Origin: Oscillospiraceae bacterium
GTDB taxonomy: Bacteria > Bacillota > Clostridia > Christensenellales > Aristaeellaceae
Direction: 5' to 3'
DNA: 16,913 nt
NCBI GenBank assembly: GCA_031266295.1
Contig: JAISBH010000179.1
Location: 1-16,913 of the forward strand
Positions 1 through 7,787 of this stretch are shown here, in pieces. The notes under the pieces were generated by a model. The model searched no databases. It worked only from the letters and a program-made list of their open reading frames with translations, and was not told the DNA's origin. Numbering within the stretch: the stretch's first letter is position 1; every line of letters begins with the position of its first letter. Made by a program: the position numbers and the translations under genes.

Positions 1-1452
1 CGTGATGCTGATATCGTGCGGGTGACTCTCGGCCAATCCCGCCGACGAGATTTTCATGAATTGCGCCGTTTCACGCAGCTCCTTCAAATCCCGCGCGCCG
101 CAGTAACCCATGCCCGAACGAAGTCCGCCTACCAGCTGGAACACCGTATCCGCCAGCGGCCCTTTATACGGCACCCTGCCCTCCACGCCCTCCGGCACCA
201 GCTTCACGGCCTCCTGCTGGAAATATCTGTCCCTGCTCCCCTCCGGCATCGCGGCCATCGAACCCATCCCCCGGTATACCTTGAACGACCGCCCCTGATA
301 TATCTCCATAGCGCCCGGCGCTTCCTCCGTCCCGGCGAACAAGCTGCCCAGCATCACCGCGTTCGCGCCGGCCGCCAGCGCCTTGGTTATGTCGCCGGAA
401 TATTGTATCCCGCCGTCGCCGATGACGGTCTTGCCCAGCGCGGCGGCGGCTTTCGCGCAGTCCGCGATCGCCGTTATCTGTGGCACGCCGATCCCCGCGA
501 TCACCCGCGTCGTGCATATCGATCCCGGCCCGATGCCCACCTTCACCACGTCCGCCCCCGCGTCGATCAGCGCGCGGGTAGCGTCCGCCGTCGCCACGTT
601 CCCCGCTATCAGTACCACGCCCGGGAAGCGTTCGCGCAGCGCCCGCACAATATTCAGCACGCCTCTGGCGTGACCGTGCGCTGTATCCACCGCGAGCGCG
701 TCCGCCTTCGCCGCGAGCAGAGCGGAGGCGCGTTCCAGCGTATCCGGCGCAATGCCTATCGCGGCGCCGCATAATAAGCGCCCGTTCGCGTCCTTGGCGC
801 TGTGCGGGTACTTCGTCGCCTTTTCTATATCCTTTATTGTGATTAAACCGCGTAGGTTGAAGCGTTCGTCAACGATGGGCAGTTTCTCTATGCGATGTTT
901 AGCAAGGATCGCCTTCGCCTGTTCCAGTGTGGTACCCTCGTGGGCTGTGACCAGGTTCTCTCGGGTCATCACCTCGCTGATGCGGCGCGTCGGATCGGTC
1001 TCGAACCTCAGGTCGCGGTTGGTCAGGATCCCCACCAGCCGACCTTCTTCCGTGATCGGCACACCCGATATGCGGTAACGCTCCATAAGTTTCAGCGCGT
1101 CGGAAACCAGATTGTCGGGCGCGAGGAAGAACGGATCAGTGATGACGCCATGTTCGGAACGCTTGACCTTATCGACCTGCGTAGCCTGATCCGCGATCGA
1201 CATATTCTTGTGAATGACGCCCATCCCGCCCTCGCGCGCAATCGCGATTGCCAGCCGCGCGTCGGTTACTGTATCCATCGCGGCGCTCATCAGAGGTATG
1301 TTCAGCCGAATCCCCGGCGCCAGATCGGTCTGTATATCCACATCCTTGGGCAGCACTTCGCTGTATCGCGGCACCAGCAGCACGTCGTTAAACGTAAGGC
1401 CTTCTTTGATCGCGAGCAGCTGATCCTGATGAGTAAGGTTGTCCTGGAGCAA
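1..1452 (-). CDS. guaB: IMP dehydrogenase (3' end cut by window edge)
   Basis: Converts IMP to XMP with NAD+, the rate-limiting step of GTP synthesis in the cytoplasm. The reverse strand is open for 484 codons to the window edge and ends in SHPHDISIT, the stretch that normally precedes the last ten or so residues, so only the tail is missing. N-terminal GLTFDDVLLVPRYS-like barrel entry is near residues 20-30 (here with FNDVLLVP). Two CBS domains lie at about residues 95-215 (blocks EHGVITDPFF and RISEVM). The catalytic loop GPGSICTTR carries Cys313. The flap region near GRVPYKGP and the segment GMGYCGA are present. The start is taken as TTG at 1450-1452, because GGAAGGGG lies about 8 bases upstream; an in-frame GTG at 1459-1461 would overlap that site. 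Transcribed away from the sugar island, from a good sigma-A promoter. Identity is very secure; only the exact start is open. Confidence 0.97.
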   Translation of the reverse strand, partial: MLQDNLTHQDQLLAIKEGLTFNDVLLVPRYSEVLPKDVDIQTDLAPGIRLNIPLMSAAMDTVTDARLAIAIAREGGMGVIHKNMSIADQATQVDKVKRSEHGVITDPFFLAPDNLVSDALKLMERYRISGVPITEEGRLVGILTNRDLRFETDPTRRISEVMTRENLVTAHEGTTLEQAKAILAKHRIEKLPIVDERFNLRGLITIKDIEKATKYPHSAKDANGRLLCGAAIGIAPDTLERASALLAAKADALAVDTAHGHARGVLNIVRALRERFPGVVLIAGNVATADATRALIDAGADVVKVGIGPGSICTTRVIAGIGVPQITAIADCAKAAAALGKTVIGDGGIQYSGDITKALAAGANAVMLGSLFAGTEEAPGAMEIYQGRSFKVYRGMGSMAAMPEGSRDRYFQQEAVKLVPEGVEGRVPYKGPLADTVFQLVGGLRSGMGYCGARDLKELRETAQFMKISSAGLAESHPHDISIT

Positions 1453-1490
1453 GGCGAACACCCCTTCCAAATAATATTCGGTATTAGTTC

Positions 1491-1520
1491 ATTATACCGC
1501 ATCCGCGCGGGTGGATTCAA
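1491..1520 (-). promoter_or_regulatory. sigma-A promoter of guaB
   Basis: On the minus strand, TTGAAT (1520-1515) is followed after 18 bases by a perfect TATAAT (1496-1491), about 40 bases upstream of the guaB start. The -35 box lies inside the first copy of a GGGTGGATTCA repeat, so a protein binding the repeat could affect guaB transcription. Seen directly; activity is inferred. Confidence 0.75.
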
Positions 1521-1529
1521 CCATAATTT
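1507..1529 (+). repeat. 23-nt repeat, left copy (partner at 11148-11170)
   Basis: Reads GCGGGTGGATTCA followed by ACCATAATTT. It matches 11148-11170 at 20 of 23 positions in the same orientation, and all three differences are A/G changes. The copies lie on either side of the sugar island. It could be an insertion-site duplication or attachment-like repeat, a member of a dispersed repeat family, or a shared operator, since both copies sit in promoter regions. Confidence 0.6.
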
Positions 1530-1531
1530 CT

Positions 1532-1542
1532 GGGTGGATTCA
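1532..1542 (+). repeat. second copy of GGGTGGATTCA next to the guaB promoter
   Basis: GGGTGGATTCA here is identical to 1509-1519, giving a tandem pair with a 23-base period. The inner copy contains the guaB -35 box and this one lies just upstream of it. A pair spaced about two helical turns suits a regulator binding site, but it may also be a broken tandem repeat of the 23-nt element. Confidence 0.5.
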
Positions 1543-1561
1543 TGGCAACCTCATTTAATAG

Positions 1562-1765
1562 AAAGTCCCGTACTGCACAGCCAAGAAGATTACTCACTCG
1601 CCCAAGACTGCGCCGAGTGCCTACGACGCCGTTATCATGATCGTCACGCTCGCTGGTTTTTACGTCTCCAAGGCGCGCCCACTCCTAGACATCCTTGTTA
1701 TCACCAGAAAAGCCAAATGTATAGCTAGTTTCACCTATCCTGACAAAAACCACCCATTGAATTAG
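1562..1765 (+). pseudogene. possible 3' remnant of an unknown gene
   Basis: An open frame of 67 codons runs from just after two adjacent stops (TAA 1556-1558, TAG 1559-1561) to TAG 1763-1765. It has no start codon with a ribosome site. The first 47 or so codons show coding-like use of C or G in third position, and the translation (for example YDAVIMIVTLAGFYVSKARP) looks protein-like, with a hydrophobic strand and helix; the last 15 codons look random and run into the next promoter. I do not recognise the family. It may be a decayed gene end left at the island border, or chance. Confidence 0.25.
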
Positions 1766-1785
1766 AGTATATGACAAAGTATACT
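1757..1785 (+). promoter_or_regulatory. sigma-A promoter of the sugar-uptake operon
   Basis: TTGAAT (1757-1762) and TATACT (1780-1785) are separated by 17 bases, which is near-optimal, and lie about 60 bases upstream of the first permease start. The -10 box is the right arm of a perfect 7-bp inverted repeat, GAGTATA (1765-1771) and TATACTC (1780-1786), so a bound regulator would cover the promoter. TGACAAA also occurs twice in the same direction (1741-1747 and 1772-1778), 31 bases apart, a layout that could suit an AraC-type activator. Regulation is inferred. Confidence 0.7.
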
Positions 1786-1842
1786 CCCCATATAAGGTAT
1801 GCGCAATAGGCGCTCAAATCGCCGATGATAGGGAGGATAGGC

Positions 1843-2784
1843 TTGCAGACCGCTGAAGGGATACGTCTCGTTAGTCGTAGGAACCAGCTATTGCGGCGCG
1901 CGGTAAAGAATTATGAGTTATATTTCTTTGTGTTGCCCGCAGTAACATATTTCTTCATCTTCTGTTACCTGCCAATGTTTGGCGTGCAGATTGCGTTCAA
2001 GGATTTCAAACCCAATGTGGGCATCTGGGGGAGTCAGTGGGTCGGACTGAAGCATTTCCGGCGAATCATGACCCTGCCCAGCTTTCCGCAGATCGTGCGC
2101 AACACATTACTGCTAAGCGTATACTCGTTGGCCGTAGGTTTCCCCGTGCCGATTCTGCTGGCGCTCTCTATCAATGAGATGCGTTCATCCAAAGTGCGGC
2201 GAAGCGTGCAAACGATATCCTATGCGCCTTACTTTATATCAACCATCGTGCTGGTTAGTTTAATTGAAATCTTCTGTAATGAGAGTTACGGAATGCTGAA
2301 CGCGATTCAGCGATTGCTGGGCGCGCAAACGATTCCGTTTCTCACAAAGCAGCGTTACTTCCGAGGGATGTATGTGCTCTCGGGCGTCTGGCAGTCCGCA
2401 GGGTGGAGCACGATCGTCTACCTCTCCGCCTTGACGAGCATCGATCCGGAGCTGCATGAATCTGCGATGATCGATGGAGCCAGCCGCTTGCAGCGGATCC
2501 TCCACATTAATATGTCGTGCATCCTGCCGACGATGTCACTGCTCTTCATCCTGCAGGTCGGCGGGTTGATGTCCATTGGATTCGAAAAGGTATATCTCAT
2601 GCAAAAGAGCGTGAACCTAGAAGTTTCAGAGGTGATCTCGACTTATGTGTATAAACAAGGCTTGCTGCAAATGCAATATAGCTTCTCCTCAGCGGTGGGA
2701 CTATTTAACTCGGTGGTGAACTGTACGCTATTGGTGATCACCAACTCGATTGCGAAGGCGCTGGACGGCAATAGCCTGTTCTAA
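1843..2784 (+). CDS. CUT1-family sugar ABC transporter permease (LplB/YteP type)
   Basis: One of the two membrane subunits of a carbohydrate importer. The 313-residue product has a short cytoplasmic N-terminus, then about six membrane segments starting with YELYFFVLPAVTYFFIF. It carries the typical LplB-type phrase YLPMFGVQIAFKDF near residue 45. The EAA loop that docks the ATPase lies at about residues 203-222 (ELHESAMIDGASRLQRI). The start is taken as TTG 1843, because GGGAGG (1831-1836) lies 6 bases upstream; the in-frame ATG at 1825 has no ribosome site and would put this GGGAGG inside the gene. It is the first gene of the operon, 31 bases before the second permease. No ATP-binding subunit is encoded nearby, as is usual for this subfamily, which shares an MsmX-like ATPase. 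The substrate cannot be read from the permease. Confidence 0.93.
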   Translation: MQTAEGIRLVSRRNQLLRRAVKNYELYFFVLPAVTYFFIFCYLPMFGVQIAFKDFKPNVGIWGSQWVGLKHFRRIMTLPSFPQIVRNTLLLSVYSLAVGFPVPILLALSINEMRSSKVRRSVQTISYAPYFISTIVLVSLIEIFCNESYGMLNAIQRLLGAQTIPFLTKQRYFRGMYVLSGVWQSAGWSTIVYLSALTSIDPELHESAMIDGASRLQRILHINMSCILPTMSLLFILQVGGLMSIGFEKVYLMQKSVNLEVSEVISTYVYKQGLLQMQYSFSSAVGLFNSVVNCTLLVITNSIAKALDGNSLF

Positions 2785-2815
2785 GCGCAATGTGAGTTGT
2801 AAAGGGGGAAGCTCA

Positions 2816-3745
2816 ATGACGTCGCAACAGACTCATCGCATTTCGCATACGCGCGGCATTCGCAGTCGGGATGATCGTATGGTCGATGCGATCGCCTATT
2901 TCATCGGCGCTTGCGTCATACTGATCACGCTCTATCCGCTGGTATACGTGATCAGCGCATCTTTTAGTGACCCTGTACTCGTGATCTCGGGTAAGATCAC
3001 GCTATTGCCCAAAGGCCTTACGCTGGACGGATACAAACGTATCTTCAACTATTCTCTGATTTGGGTCGGTTATCGGAATACGTTGATTTATGCATCCGTC
3101 GGCACGATCGTCAATCTGTGTGTGACTCTTCCCTGCGCATATGCTCTGTCTCGTCGGGATTTCGTCGGCCGAAACGTATTGACTGCCTTCATCGCGTTCA
3201 CGATGTTCTTCTCCGGCGGCTTGATCCCAACTTACTTGGTGATGCGTAACTTACATCTAGTTAACAACCCGCTTATCATGGTGTTGCTCGGTGCAGTGTC
3301 AGTCTGGAATACTGTGATCGCACGCACGTTCTTCCAAGCTAACATCCCGTTGGAGTTGCAGGAGGCGGCATACCTCGACGGTTGCAGCACCACGCAGTTG
3401 TTTCTGCAGATCGTGCTGCCGCTCGCCAAGCCAATCATCGCTGTGTTGTCGCTCTTTTGCGCGGTTGGGCATTGGAACAGCTACTTTAACGCGCTGATTT
3501 ATTTAAGTGATACGCGCCTTTATCCCCTTCAGATATTCTTGCGGAACATTCTGATACTTGACCAAATGGACACCCTCACGTTCGGTGACCCGGATTCGAT
3601 GGAATTCCTGCTACGTATGATGCAGTTGAAGGAATCGATGAAGTTCGGCATCGTGGTCGTAGCATCCGTACCCGTGCTGGTGCTGTACCCGTTCCTACAG
3701 AAATACTTCGTGAAGGGCATGTTGGTCGGGGCAATCAAGGGCTAA
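2816..3745 (+). CDS. CUT1-family sugar ABC transporter permease (YtcP/LplC type)
   Basis: Second membrane subunit of the importer, 309 residues with about six membrane segments. The N-terminal block LITLYPLVYVISASFSDP and the phrase FSGGLIPTYLVMRNLHLVN are characteristic of YtcP/LplC proteins. The EAA loop is at about residues 180-200 (ELQEAAYLDGCS, then FLQIVLPLAKPI), and the C-terminus ends FVKGMLVGAIKG, the usual family ending. The start is ATG 2816, after AAAGGGGGAAG; an upstream in-frame start at 2750 would overlap the first permease by 35 bases and lacks a ribosome site. It forms the channel together with the preceding gene product and receives substrate from the binding protein encoded next. 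Family assignment is firm; substrate is unknown. Confidence 0.93.
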   Translation: MTSQQTHRISHTRGIRSRDDRMVDAIAYFIGACVILITLYPLVYVISASFSDPVLVISGKITLLPKGLTLDGYKRIFNYSLIWVGYRNTLIYASVGTIVNLCVTLPCAYALSRRDFVGRNVLTAFIAFTMFFSGGLIPTYLVMRNLHLVNNPLIMVLLGAVSVWNTVIARTFFQANIPLELQEAAYLDGCSTTQLFLQIVLPLAKPIIAVLSLFCAVGHWNSYFNALIYLSDTRLYPLQIFLRNILILDQMDTLTFGDPDSMEFLLRMMQLKESMKFGIVVVASVPVLVLYPFLQKYFVKGMLVGAIKG

Positions 3746-3769
3746 CTGCGGCATCGTCGTCGGTCCAAG

Positions 3770-3797
3770 CTGGGATGCAGTCGCGAATGCAGCCCAG
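3770..3797 (+). other. intergenic hairpin between permease and binding-protein genes
   Basis: CTGGGATGCA (3770-3779) pairs with TGCAGCCCAG (3788-3797) around an 8-base loop with one mismatch, in the 90-base gap ahead of the binding-protein gene. No T run follows, so it is not a standard terminator. It may act as an mRNA processing or stabilising element that lets the binding protein be made in excess over the permeases. Confidence 0.45.
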
Positions 3798-3835
3798 AAG
3801 GCATATTTCCCAATCACATGAAGGAGGACAAGGTC

Positions 3836-5503
3836 ATGGCAAAACGTACAACCGCCCTCGTCCTGGCGCTGGTCATGTTGCTCTGCGTGCCCGCGTTGGC
3901 AAGTCAAGAGTTCGGAAAGGGCTGGAGCGACGAGGGTATCCTAGGCTTTGGTGGCCCATGGGATTCCGGTAGCTGGGGCGTCAGTAGCCTGCCGCTGTCG
4001 GATGGTGATCCGATCCACGTATCGGTCATGTTCCCTCGGCGCAGCGTGCAGCCCGAAAACTTCGACGATATGTGGTTCTGCAAGGAACTGCGCGCACGCG
4101 CGAATGTCGTTTACGATTGGATTCTCATTGAGAATAGCGGCTTCCAGGAGAAGAAGAACCTGGTGCTGGCCGCCGGAGATTATCCAGATATGTTCATCGA
4201 CGGGATCACCAAGAACGATGAGCAACTGTTCGGGCCGTTGGGCATCTTCGTGAACCTGGCGCCAATCATCGAGGAAAATGCGCCGAACATGAAGGAACTG
4301 TTCACGATCTATCCGGACGTCCGCAAATCGCTGACATATGACGACGGCGCGATCTACAACATGCCTGATTTCAGCATCACGCCGCGCGATATGTTTAGCA
4401 GCGCGCCCTACTATAAGGTAGCGTGGCTGGATAACCTAGGACTGGAACGCCCCACCACGCTAGATGAACTGATGAACGTATTTATTGCGATACGTGATGG
4501 CGATGCGGACGGCGATGGCGATACAACGGATGAGATACCGCTGCTTTCGCTCGGTGATATTCGCATGGAGATCCTAGCGGCATACGGTTTGATTGCGCTC
4601 ATGGACGAGCAGCAAGTGTTTGCTGATTACGTCAAGGATGGACAGTACCTGTTCCTTCCGATTCAGGATGGGTACCGCAGCTATCTAGAGTACGCTAAGA
4701 GGCTGTACGATGAAAAAATCCTGGATCCGGAAGCATTTATCACATCGGCGGATCAGCGTAACGCGAAGATACAGTCGCTAGATGTGTTCATGCACGACGG
4801 CACTCCCTATGGAGTCTTAGTAAACGACTCCGATTGGATCGACTCGTATGAGATGCTGAACTACGTGTCAAGCGGCGACGGCTCGGATCCGGTATGGCCC
4901 GCTACGCTGCGGCAAGTTCGCAGCTGGGGCAATTTCGTCATGACGGACAAGTGCAAGTATCCCGCCGAAATGGTTCGCTTGATGGATTACTTCTACTCGG
5001 ACGTCGGATCGCTGATGATTCGTGCGGGCCGTGAGCAGGGCACGTATGATCAGTTCGGGTGGAGGATCGTCATTGACAACCCCGAAACCAAAGAATGGCA
5101 TTCTGAGATCGACTATGACGCCGCCAACTACGATCAGTATTACAACTGGCGTATGGCGAACGCGCCGACGCAGGGCACCTACGTAGCCGGAGGATTCCAG
5201 AACAAGCTGATGATCTTCACGGACTATAAAAACCAGTGGTATTCTAAAACCAAGCTAGCCACTGGGCGTGCGGACTTCGCGACGATCCCATATCCCGAGG
5301 TAACCTATACGGACGACGAGCGCTCTACGCTGATGGTATATGTGGACATCGCCAACTACGTGAAGCAGATGGAATCCAAGTTCATCACAGGCGAGGCATC
5401 GCTTGACACCTGGGATGATTACGTCAGCGCAATCAAAGGCATGGGGATCGACGATATCATAGCGGTTCGCCAGGCGGCCTATGACCGGTGGAACCAGGAA
5501 TAG
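3836..5503 (+). CDS. LplA-type extracellular solute-binding protein of the sugar ABC importer
   Basis: Captures the substrate outside the membrane and delivers it to the two permeases. The product has 555 residues, the usual size for the large LplA-like binding proteins. A Sec signal peptide spans residues 1-23 (RTTALVLALVMLLCVPALA), with a likely signal peptidase I site after ALA. The single Cys in it (LLC) does not fit a lipobox, which is odd for a monoderm. A calcium-loop-like motif DADGDGDTTDEIPL lies at about residues 221-235; DxDGxGxxDEIP loops are common in this family. The protein is rich in Trp, Tyr and Asp, as is usual for sugar-binding clefts. The start is ATG 3836, with AAGGAGG at 3821-3827; the ATG at 3818 precedes that site and would spoil the signal peptide's N-terminus. 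It lies between two hairpins (3770-3797 and 5525-5551). The ligand is unknown. Confidence 0.92.
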   Translation: MAKRTTALVLALVMLLCVPALASQEFGKGWSDEGILGFGGPWDSGSWGVSSLPLSDGDPIHVSVMFPRRSVQPENFDDMWFCKELRARANVVYDWILIENSGFQEKKNLVLAAGDYPDMFIDGITKNDEQLFGPLGIFVNLAPIIEENAPNMKELFTIYPDVRKSLTYDDGAIYNMPDFSITPRDMFSSAPYYKVAWLDNLGLERPTTLDELMNVFIAIRDGDADGDGDTTDEIPLLSLGDIRMEILAAYGLIALMDEQQVFADYVKDGQYLFLPIQDGYRSYLEYAKRLYDEKILDPEAFITSADQRNAKIQSLDVFMHDGTPYGVLVNDSDWIDSYEMLNYVSSGDGSDPVWPATLRQVRSWGNFVMTDKCKYPAEMVRLMDYFYSDVGSLMIRAGREQGTYDQFGWRIVIDNPETKEWHSEIDYDAANYDQYYNWRMANAPTQGTYVAGGFQNKLMIFTDYKNQWYSKTKLATGRADFATIPYPEVTYTDDERSTLMVYVDIANYVKQMESKFITGEASLDTWDDYVSAIKGMGIDDIIAVRQAAYDRWNQE

Positions 5504-5524
5504 CAGGCCCTAAGCTTGACCGAT

Positions 5525-5551
5525 GCCGGAGGGCTGTCAAGCCCTCCCGGC
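5525..5551 (+). terminator. hairpin after the binding-protein gene, possible partial terminator
   Basis: GCCGGAGGGCT (5525-5535) and AGCCCTCCCGGC (5540-5551) form an 11-bp GC-rich stem with one bulged base and a 4-base loop, followed by only a short GTTTCC. It is 22 bases after the binding-protein stop and 52 before the regulator gene. The weak T tract suggests partial termination or 3'-end protection, so downstream genes would be expressed at a lower level. Confidence 0.6.
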
Positions 5552-5603
5552 GTTTCCATGACCGATCGACGACGATATCCTTAGAAAAAGGACGGCATCC
5601 GCC

Positions 5604-7757
5604 TTGAAAAAGCTAGGGATACTACATGGCACGCTGATCTCGCACCTGCTCATCACGCTGGTGCCGCTTTGCGTTTTTTTGTATGCGTCCCTCTTCGCGA
5701 TCACCAACGCCTACCAGCAGCATATCATTGACGTACGCGCTGCCGCGCTGCAACACACGAGTGTTATGCTCGACCAACGTATCCGAGAGTGTAAGAACCT
5801 GGCGAACCAGATCACACAGGATCCATTTATCGGCCGCCGGCAGCTGCAGGAAGCCTACACGGGAAGTTTGGCCATTCGCGAGCTGGGGAGCATGGAAAAA
5901 GCCAACGAATTCTTAATTGAGATTGGCGTGTACTACTATGGTGACGACTACATGTACTTAGGGCGGGGCGCAACTGAACTGCGGGTTGCGTGCGCTAAGT
6001 CTTTTTATCTGAGTGAGGATGATACTGAGCGTTTCATGACGCTGCTGACACAAACCACAGCTCCGCGCCTGTTGTACATGCCCAGCCGCCCGGCGCTGTT
6101 CTACTTGATCCCGTTGCCCACTAGCAGCGCGCACTCGTATGGCGTCGCCCTATTTCTATTTGACAACACAACACTCCCAGCCTTCTTCACTCGCGACTCG
6201 TTAGCCAGCAGCGATATCCAAATTTGGGCGTATGAAACAGGAGAAACGCTCTATACAACGCCGGTGAGTCAAATGCCGGATGTGGCCATAGCCGATGTGC
6301 TGACTGGCACAGACTGGATCTCGCTGCCCGACGGACGATACCGCGTGTTACGCGCCCCATCGCAGGCTGAGCCTGGGCTTTTCCTGGCTATGTTGCTGCA
6401 TGATTCCTCAGTCCGCCCGTTGCCTGAAGGATTCAGTTTACTGATCCTAGCGTTTGCAGGTGTATTGGTTGTCGGGCTATCGTTGGCGACGCTGTTCACG
6501 TCGCGATATTGGAAGTCGATGCGGGAACTTGGCTCGCTGGTGATACCCAGCATGGATCGCAGCACGCATTGGGAAGCGATCCAGACTGCATTGCGCGCGA
6601 CGCTATCCACCAATACGGAATTGAATCGCCAGTTAAAGGAACACCTTGTCGTCCTACGAGAGAACCTGCTGCTGCGCCTGGTCGAAGGCGAGGCCTCCTC
6701 CACAGACAGCATCGCATCCTACATGGAAACGGTAGGACTCGACGCTACCCTGCGATATGGCGCGATCCTCTCTGTGCGGCTGTCGTCCGCGCCTTCGACG
6801 CTACCTGCACAGGTGTTGCATTGGGTGGCGAAGCATCATTCCCGGGATTGCTGCGCGATGGAAGTGGGCGGGGTGAATTGCGTGATCGTCGCCCAGTTCT
6901 TCAACGAAGCGGAGGGGCAGGAATCGGCGCGCCAAACCGCATTAGCCCTTGCACAGATGTTGGAGGAATCCGTAGGAGGGAGCATATTCATCGGCATAGG
7001 CCGTGTCACACCTGTACATGAACTGCGTTGGTCCTATCTGCAATCGGTCGCGATGCTCGAACGCGAGGCTCCGGCAGGGATGCATATCGTCGACTTCGGC
7101 GAGGCGAAGCATTCGACCGGGAACGCGACCGATTTTTCTGAGAAGGAAATGATCCTCACGGTCGCAGTGCAGCAGGGCGACGCGGCGCTTGTCGAACAGA
7201 TCACACGGTCCGCCGTAGCCGAAGCGTGTCAGAAAGCGACGTCCGAGTACCATTTTACCTGCGTGTCGTTGGTTTACTGGGCGCTGGATCTGGCGAAGGA
7301 TGAGGAAACCCGCGCCGCGCTCGGACGCCTCACGAGCCTTTTGGATCGCATCAAACCAAGCGAGTTTGAGGATCGGCTCGTGGATGCGTTGAGAACACTC
7401 TGCCAGGAGTACCGCGTCCGGAATGAGAAGCAGGACGACGAATACACGCAAGGTGTGTTGCATCGTGTCGCACAGTCGTTTACTAATCCTAATCTCTCAC
7501 TGGAGATGCTGTCCGACACGTTCGGCTCATCGACCGCTTACTGGAGCCGATTCTTCAAAGACCGTGTCGGCGAGAACTTTTCGGATTACGTCTGGCGGCT
7601 GAGGCTCGACCTCGCGAAGCAACTCTTGAGGGGGACGGAATTCCCCGTCAACGAGGTTGTTGAGCGGATCGGCTACAGCGACGCGCGGAGCTTCATCCGC
7701 AAGTTCAAGGTGAGCGAAGGCATCACACCTGGGCAGTACCGCAAGACGATCCAGTAA
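5604..7757 (+). CDS. membrane-anchored AraC-family transcriptional regulator with extracytoplasmic sensor domain
   Basis: A one-component regulator of 717 residues, likely controlling this operon. A membrane segment at about residues 12-32 (LISHLLITLVPLCVFLYASL) and a second at about 276-298 (LLILAFAGVLVVGLSLATLF) enclose an extracytoplasmic domain of about 240 residues, which resembles Cache-type sensors in size and place. The cytoplasmic linker (300-610) includes a stretch like the YesN-type regulator middle domain (GIGRVTPVHELRWSYLQSV). The C-terminal AraC DNA-binding domain is at about 617-717, with two helix-turn-helix units (SLEMLSDTFGSSTAYWSRFF and VNEVVERIGYSDARSFIRKF) and the ending ITPGQYRK. 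The start is TTG 5604, after AAAAAGGA about 11 bases upstream; no better start is seen. Genes of this type commonly sit beside LplA/LplB/YtcP transporters. The signal may be the transported sugar, which is inference. Confidence 0.9.
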   Translation: MKKLGILHGTLISHLLITLVPLCVFLYASLFAITNAYQQHIIDVRAAALQHTSVMLDQRIRECKNLANQITQDPFIGRRQLQEAYTGSLAIRELGSMEKANEFLIEIGVYYYGDDYMYLGRGATELRVACAKSFYLSEDDTERFMTLLTQTTAPRLLYMPSRPALFYLIPLPTSSAHSYGVALFLFDNTTLPAFFTRDSLASSDIQIWAYETGETLYTTPVSQMPDVAIADVLTGTDWISLPDGRYRVLRAPSQAEPGLFLAMLLHDSSVRPLPEGFSLLILAFAGVLVVGLSLATLFTSRYWKSMRELGSLVIPSMDRSTHWEAIQTALRATLSTNTELNRQLKEHLVVLRENLLLRLVEGEASSTDSIASYMETVGLDATLRYGAILSVRLSSAPSTLPAQVLHWVAKHHSRDCCAMEVGGVNCVIVAQFFNEAEGQESARQTALALAQMLEESVGGSIFIGIGRVTPVHELRWSYLQSVAMLEREAPAGMHIVDFGEAKHSTGNATDFSEKEMILTVAVQQGDAALVEQITRSAVAEACQKATSEYHFTCVSLVYWALDLAKDEETRAALGRLTSLLDRIKPSEFEDRLVDALRTLCQEYRVRNEKQDDEYTQGVLHRVAQSFTNPNLSLEMLSDTFGSSTAYWSRFFKDRVGENFSDYVWRLRLDLAKQLLRGTEFPVNEVVERIGYSDARSFIRKFKVSEGITPGQYRKTIQ

Positions 7758-7787
7758 CAACCTATCATGCAAGGGAGGTATGAGACC

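Noticed and set aside
16..1728. Several open frames on both strands within the first 1.7 kb
   Set aside because: They are out-of-frame shadows of guaB, which is read on the minus strand with all its motifs.
1825..1842. ATG start for the first permease
   Set aside because: No ribosome site precedes it, while GGGAGG at 1831-1836 is correctly placed for TTG 1843.
2750..2815. Longer N-terminus for the second permease
   Set aside because: It would overlap the first permease gene and read through the ribosome site that serves ATG 2816.
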